A stretch of 46,076 bases of DNA from Bradyrhizobium sp. ARR65 (GTDB taxonomy: Bacteria > Pseudomonadota > Alphaproteobacteria > Rhizobiales > Xanthobacteraceae). The position numbers were made by a program, and so were the translations under genes. Below the pieces are notes generated by a model. It was not told the origin of the DNA, searched no databases, and saw nothing but the letters and a program-made list of their open reading frames with translations. The DNA lies in the NCBI RefSeq assembly GCF_000472385.1, contig NZ_AWZU01000056.1:162-46237 (forward strand), in the 5' to 3' direction. This document shows, piece by piece, positions 42,366 to 46,076 of the stretch (the stretch's first letter is position 1; every line of letters begins with the position of its first letter).

Positions 42366-45090
42366 GGATGCCTGCCTGCAGGAAGTGGAGCTTCGCGTAG
42401 CGGCCGTTCGAGTGAAGCAGCTGCTCATGGGTGCCGTCCTCGACAAGGCGGCCGGCCTCGAGGGTGATGATGCGGTCGGCAGTCCGAACCGTCGACAGGC
42501 GGTGCGCAATGATGAAGACGGTCCGGCCCGCTGCGATCTGTTTCATGTTCTGTTGAATCGCCCGCTCGCTCTCGTAGTCGAGCGCGCTCGTCGCTTCGTC
42601 GAAGATGAGAATCCGCGGGTCGGCGACGAGGGCGCGGGCTACCGCGATGCGCTGCCGCTGGCCGCCGGAGAGGCTCGATCCGCGCTCGCCGACAACGGTG
42701 TCGTAGCCTTCGGGCAGGGCGAGGATGAAATCATGCGCGCCGGCGAGCATCGCAGCGGCGAAGACGCGCTCCATCGGCATCATCGGATCGGCAAGTGCGA
42801 TGTTCTCGCGGATCGTCCGATTGAAGAGTACGTTCTCCTGCAGCACTACGCCGATCTGCCGCCGCAGCCAGGCGGGATCGACCACCGTCAGGTCGATGCC
42901 GTCGACGAGCACGCGTCCGCGCTCCGGAACGTAGAGCCGCTGGACCAGCTTGGTGAGCGTGCTCTTGCCCGATCCTGACGAGCCGACGATGCCTACCACC
43001 TGACCGGGCTCGACCTCGAAGGTGAGGTCGTGCAGGGTCTCGGGTCCGTCGGCGCGGTAGCGGAACGTGACGTGGTCGAACGTGATCCGGCCGCGGATGG
43101 GGGGGAGCGCCGCGCGGCTCGGGCTTTGGGCCGGCTCGGGCATGGTGTTGAGGACATCGCCCAGTCGTTCGACCGAAAGCCGGGCCTGGTGGAAGTCCTG
43201 CCAGATCTGCGCTAGCCGTAGTACCGGCGTGCTCACGCGTGCGGAGAGCATGTTGAACGCGACGAGCTCGCCGACGCTCAGGCTGCCGCCGATGACGAGC
43301 TTGGCGCCGAGATAGAGCGTCGCCGCGGCGACCAGCTTGTTGATGAGCTGTACGGCCTCGCTCGCCACGTTGTTGAGGCTCACGACGCGGAAGCTCGAGG
43401 CGACGTAGCCGGCGAGCTGCTCCTCCCATCGCCGCTGCATCTGCGGCTCAACCGCCATTGCCTTCAGCGTCTCGATCCCGGTGACGCTCTCGACGAGGAA
43501 CGATTGGTTCTCCGCGCCGCGCCGGAATTTCTCGTCGAGCCGTCGGCGGAACAGCGGCGTCAATCCGGCCGAGATGCCGATGTAGAGCGGGAATGCCGCA
43601 ACAGCGACGAGCGTCAGCAAGGGCGAGTAGTACGTCATCACCGCGAGGAATACAAAGGTGAACAGCAGGTCGAGGACGAGCGTGAGGGCTGAGCCAGTGA
43701 TGAACTGACGGATGTTCTCGAGCTCCCGCACGCGGGCGACCGAATCGCCGACCCGGCGCGCCTGGAAATAAGCGATCGGCAGCGAGATCAGATGACGGAA
43801 CAGGCGGGCGCCGAGTTCTACGTCGATGCGGTTGGTCGTGTGCGCGAAGAGGTAGGTGCGCAGGGCTCCGAGGATAGCCTCGAACATGCCGATAGCCACG
43901 AGGCCGAAGATCAGGACGTCGAGCGTGCTCAGGCTGCGATGCACCAGCACTTTATCAATGACCACCTGGAAGAACAGCGGCGAAATCAGCGCGAAGAGCT
44001 GGAGGAAGAGGGATGCGGTCAGCACTTCGGTGAGCATCCGCCGGTACTTGCCGATAGCGCCCATGAACCAGGTGATATCGAAGCGGCGCGCAAGGTCCGT
44101 CAGGCCTGCGCGGCGCGCCATCAGGATCAGGCCGCCGCTCCAGATCGCCTCGAACTGCTCCCGCGTCATCGTCTCGGGCCGCTGCTCCGTCGGGCGCTGC
44201 ACCAGCACCTTGTCGGGAGCGGCTCTGCCGAGGATGAGAAAGCTGCCGTCGCGGAGGATGGCGATGCCCGGTAGAGGCGTGGTCGCCAGCCGCTCCCAGC
44301 GCGTCGAGAGCGCGCGCGCCTTCAGATCCATTTCTTTGGCGCAGCGGAGCATCTCAGGGACGCCGATCCTTGCGGTGCCGATGCGATGGCGGATCTGTTC
44401 CGGTTCTGCACCTATTCCATGACAGCGCAGCAGTATCACCAGCGCTAGCAGCGCCGATTCGGTTTCGTCCGGGTCTGGAGCGGTCGCCTCGTCGTTCGGC
44501 TCGAACTCATGATGCGCGGCATCCTCTGAGGTGGGCCGCAACCATTGCCACAGCCGCTCGGCGAAGATTCGGACGTGTCCGACGGCGGCGATCGTCGAAC
44601 CGGCGACCCCGATGTCAACGCGTGGTAGGTAGCCGACGAGGTTGCGCAGGCGGGGGCGCCCAAGCGGGAAATCCTTCCAGCTCTTCCGCGCGGCCAGCGC
44701 GACGATGCGGCCGTCCCAAAGACGTTCCAATTCCTCCTGCGAGATGTACTTCGGGCGTCGTGACTTCAGATCGGCCGCCACCACGCGGTCTTCGATGATC
44801 TGGCCGAGAAGCAGGAACCCACCGCTTCGAAGCACGGCGATAGCGGGCAGAGACAGGCGAGAAAGGCCCGCCCAGTCGCTATTGTGCGCCCGCAGCTTCA
44901 TCCCCAGCGCGCGGCCGCAATTCAGCATCTGAGTGACGTCGAAGACGTCTCCTTTGCAGTGCCGGCCGACTTCCTCCCGCGCGATGCTGCGCCCATGGAG
45001 GCGCGACAGAACCGTCAGCGCCGTGACGCCCTGCTCGAATGCGTCGTCGTGGTGCTCGGCCTGCGGCCGCTTTGTGCTTCTCGTCGTCAT
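42352..45090 (-). CDS. T1SS ABC exporter with two tandem C39-like domains
   Basis: 912 residues, about 190 longer than common T1SS permease/ATPases. Two C39-like domains come first, about 18-137 and 210-328; each has the IAVLRSGGFLLLG / IAILRDGSFLILG type strand and an LERLWDGRIVALAAR / FEAIWSGGLILMARR end. The protease cysteine is lost in both: Gln20 in EQGVTAL and Ser212 in ESALLAL, so they should bind substrate but not cut it. The membrane domain is about 345-640. The ATPase has Walker A GSSGSGKST (703-711), LSGGQ (807-811), Walker B FDEAT (Asp831/Glu832) and H-loop His863. It exports an unprocessed protein, probably the one coded just upstream (45168 onward). Confidence 0.92.
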   Translation of the reverse strand: MTTRSTKRPQAEHHDDAFEQGVTALTVLSRLHGRSIAREEVGRHCKGDVFDVTQMLNCGRALGMKLRAHNSDWAGLSRLSLPAIAVLRSGGFLLLGQIIEDRVVAADLKSRRPKYISQEELERLWDGRIVALAARKSWKDFPLGRPRLRNLVGYLPRVDIGVAGSTIAAVGHVRIFAERLWQWLRPTSEDAAHHEFEPNDEATAPDPDETESALLALVILLRCHGIGAEPEQIRHRIGTARIGVPEMLRCAKEMDLKARALSTRWERLATTPLPGIAILRDGSFLILGRAAPDKVLVQRPTEQRPETMTREQFEAIWSGGLILMARRAGLTDLARRFDITWFMGAIGKYRRMLTEVLTASLFLQLFALISPLFFQVVIDKVLVHRSLSTLDVLIFGLVAIGMFEAILGALRTYLFAHTTNRIDVELGARLFRHLISLPIAYFQARRVGDSVARVRELENIRQFITGSALTLVLDLLFTFVFLAVMTYYSPLLTLVAVAAFPLYIGISAGLTPLFRRRLDEKFRRGAENQSFLVESVTGIETLKAMAVEPQMQRRWEEQLAGYVASSFRVVSLNNVASEAVQLINKLVAAATLYLGAKLVIGGSLSVGELVAFNMLSARVSTPVLRLAQIWQDFHQARLSVERLGDVLNTMPEPAQSPSRAALPPIRGRITFDHVTFRYRADGPETLHDLTFEVEPGQVVGIVGSSGSGKSTLTKLVQRLYVPERGRVLVDGIDLTVVDPAWLRRQIGVVLQENVLFNRTIRENIALADPMMPMERVFAAAMLAGAHDFILALPEGYDTVVGERGSSLSGGQRQRIAVARALVADPRILIFDEATSALDYESERAIQQNMKQIAAGRTVFIIAHRLSTVRTADRIITLEAGRLVEDGTHEQLLHSNGRYAKLHFLQAGIHGVR

Positions 45091-45121
45091 GTCCCGAAAC
45101 TCCGGCAGCGCGGCACCGCGA

Positions 45122-45138
45122 CCGCCCCGCAGGGGCGG
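45122..45138. terminator. Intercistronic GC hairpin between the secreted-protein gene and the exporter gene
   Basis: CCGCCCC (45122-45128) and GGGGCGG (45132-45138) form a perfect 7-bp stem with a 3-base loop in the 77-base gap. There is no T-run. In T1SS operons a stem here often stops part of the transcripts or protects the upstream mRNA, so the secreted protein is made in excess. That role is inferred. Confidence 0.45.
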
Positions 45139-45167
45139 CCGGATGCCGCGTGGCCTTGGTTGGCTGG

Positions 45168-46076
45168 TTAGTGCAGAGGCCTGGTCAGGAGGTTGGCCTG
45201 CTGCTGGGACGGCGCGGACAATGCCGTCGCCGCCTGCGCGAAATGCGACTCGCCACCGAAATCGCCCGCCATCATTTGATTGAAGAGGGCGTAGGCTTTC
45301 GCGCCGGCGCTAGCAACCGCATCGGTCGTCGTCCCAAGGTTAAGTACGTCGCCCGACTTCGATGCTCCGGCCTCGCTGAGCGTCGTCGCCGCCCGGGCGA
45401 AGTCGGGATGAGTATTGAACCACTGACCGACATCGATGTGGGTGCTAGGCGACCGACCCGATAACGTGCTGTTGTCCGTCGTCGTCGGCGTTGACGTTCC
45501 GGAGTTGGCTGCGGCCGACATTGTCGTTGACGTGCTCGAGCTCGTCGTGGTCGCCGGAGGATCCTTCACCGTGATGGTCTGGGCCGCGCTCGTGACCGGG
45601 GTGCCGGTGGCATCGGTCGTAGTGACCGTCAGCGTCGCAGTCGGATGCCCGTGACCGCGGTAGGAGGAGTTCAGCGTGAGACCGCTGTTGACCTCCCCCG
45701 CAGTCAGCGTGACCGACCTTCCGCTGAAGGTTTTGCCGTCCAGATTGTCGGTGATGGTTTCGTAGTTCGGCAATCCGGAGATGTTGACGGTCACGTTATC
45801 GCCCGCATGCGGCACGCTCACGCCGATGCCGAGCGATACCTGGCTGCCGGGGCTGACTGATAGCGCGTGATCGGCCACGGTGAGGGTCGGTGCAATCGGA
45901 GTCGTCGGCGTGGTCGTGTCGGATCCGCTCGTGCTGCCCGAGGTAGTGGTGCCGGTCGGATCGGTTACGGTGGTGCCGCCCGACGACGTGGTGCCGGTCG
46001 GCGTGGTCACGCTAGTCCCGCCCGATGTCGTGTCGGACGAGGAGGTGCCCGACGATGTCGCGGCGGAGCCGGTGGT
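45168..46076 (-). CDS. C-terminal part of a large Thr/Ser-rich secreted protein, likely T1SS substrate (partial)
   Basis: The frame is open from the stop at 45168 to the window edge, about 302 residues; the N-terminus lies outside. First come Thr/Ser/Gly-rich linker repeats of 14 residues (for example SSGGTTVTDPTGTT), then an Ig-like beta domain (APTLTVADHALSVSPG... VTVNISGLPNYETITDNLDG), a second Thr/Ser linker, and a final 90-residue part (THIDVGQWFNTHPDF... GESHFAQAATALS) that may hold the secretion signal. No RTX nonapeptides are seen in this part. The T1SS exporter and adaptor follow on the same strand. Long linker plus Ig-like modules fit an adhesin or surface protein. Function is inferred. 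Confidence 0.75.
   Translation of the reverse strand, partial: TTGSAATSSGTSSSDTTSGGTSVTTPTGTTSSGGTTVTDPTGTTTSGSTSGSDTTTPTTPIAPTLTVADHALSVSPGSQVSLGIGVSVPHAGDNVTVNISGLPNYETITDNLDGKTFSGRSVTLTAGEVNSGLTLNSSYRGHGHPTATLTVTTTDATGTPVTSAAQTITVKDPPATTTSSSTSTTMSAAANSGTSTPTTTDNSTLSGRSPSTHIDVGQWFNTHPDFARAATTLSEAGASKSGDVLNLGTTTDAVASAGAKAYALFNQMMAGDFGGESHFAQAATALSAPSQQQANLLTRPLH
45946..46029 (-). repeat. Imperfect 42-bp tandem repeat (two full units) coding a Thr/Ser/Gly linker
   Basis: The unit at 45946-45987 and the unit at 45988-46029 both begin GTGGTGCCGGTCGG on the plus strand and stay in register for 42 bases, 14 codons of the minus-strand gene. Weaker copies flank them. Such repeats expand and shrink by slippage, so linker length may differ between strains. 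Confidence 0.65.

Noticed and set aside
43792..44422. Plus-strand frames of 160 and 188 codons
   Set aside because: Antisense to the ABC exporter and overlapping each other.
45946..46029. CRISPR-like repeat
   Set aside because: The units are in-frame coding repeats without unique spacers, so this is a protein linker repeat.

Overview
The window is a large exopolysaccharide (EPS) locus from an alphaproteobacterium. Bradyrhizobium or a close relative (Rhizobiales) fits best. This rests on the ExoF/ExoP/ExoY-like export and initiation set, the codon style (GTG starts, G/C third positions), the IS630-type transposase start at the left edge and a T1SS/Thr-Ser-rich secreted protein at the right edge. 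It is an inference from gene content; there is no rRNA or other marker here.

Layout. 1-99: start of an IS630-type transposase, cut by the window edge. About 0.4-10.6 kb: GT4 glycosyltransferase, Wzy-like polymerase, FkbM methyltransferase, an aldo/keto reductase (AKR)-GMC oxidoreductase pair, an ExoF-like outer-membrane export protein, and a Wzz/BY-kinase (ExoP-like) that converges on it. About 11-20 kb: DegT-family aminotransferase, Tat-exported beta-helix (pectate-lyase-like) protein, WaaE-like GT2, AsnB-like amidotransferase, then a second AKR-GMC pair. About 20-24.7 kb: Wzx-like flippase, remains of a GT2 gene, FkbM methyltransferase, class I methyltransferase, and a third FkbM on the other strand. 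About 25.5-27.4 kb: LuxR-type regulator with a degenerate receiver domain, and an ExoY/WcaJ-like initiating sugar transferase. About 27.8-38.6 kb: one co-directional run of GT4, bi-domain oxidoreductase, heparinase II/III-like protein, GDP-mannose/UDP-sugar 6-dehydrogenase, a broken flavoprotein gene, GNAT/CelD-like acyltransferase, ATP-grasp ligase and metallophosphoesterase. 38.8-39.8 kb: galE on the minus strand. 40.9-46.1 kb: a type I secretion operon on the minus strand (partial secreted protein, ABC exporter with two tandem C39-like domains, HlyD adaptor).

How it works together (inference from known families). The sugar transferase loads a first sugar phosphate on undecaprenyl phosphate. 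Two GT4 enzymes and one GT2 extend it, Wzx flips it, Wzy polymerises it, and the ExoP/ExoF pair controls length and export. GalE and the 6-dehydrogenase supply galactose-type and uronic acid precursors. AsnB, the DegT enzyme, GNAT, ATP-grasp and four methyltransferases suggest an amidated, aminated, acylated and O-methylated repeat unit. The beta-helix protein and heparinase-like protein probably trim or modify the polymer.

Most unusual are the two copies of an overlapping GMC flavoprotein-AKR gene pair, which could act as oxidise-then-reduce sugar epimerase modules; the GNAT/ATP-grasp/phosphoesterase tail; the receiver-dead LuxR regulator; and the duplicated C39-like domain in the exporter. 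Genes change strand often, as if the locus had been assembled in pieces. No tRNA, rRNA or CRISPR array was seen.
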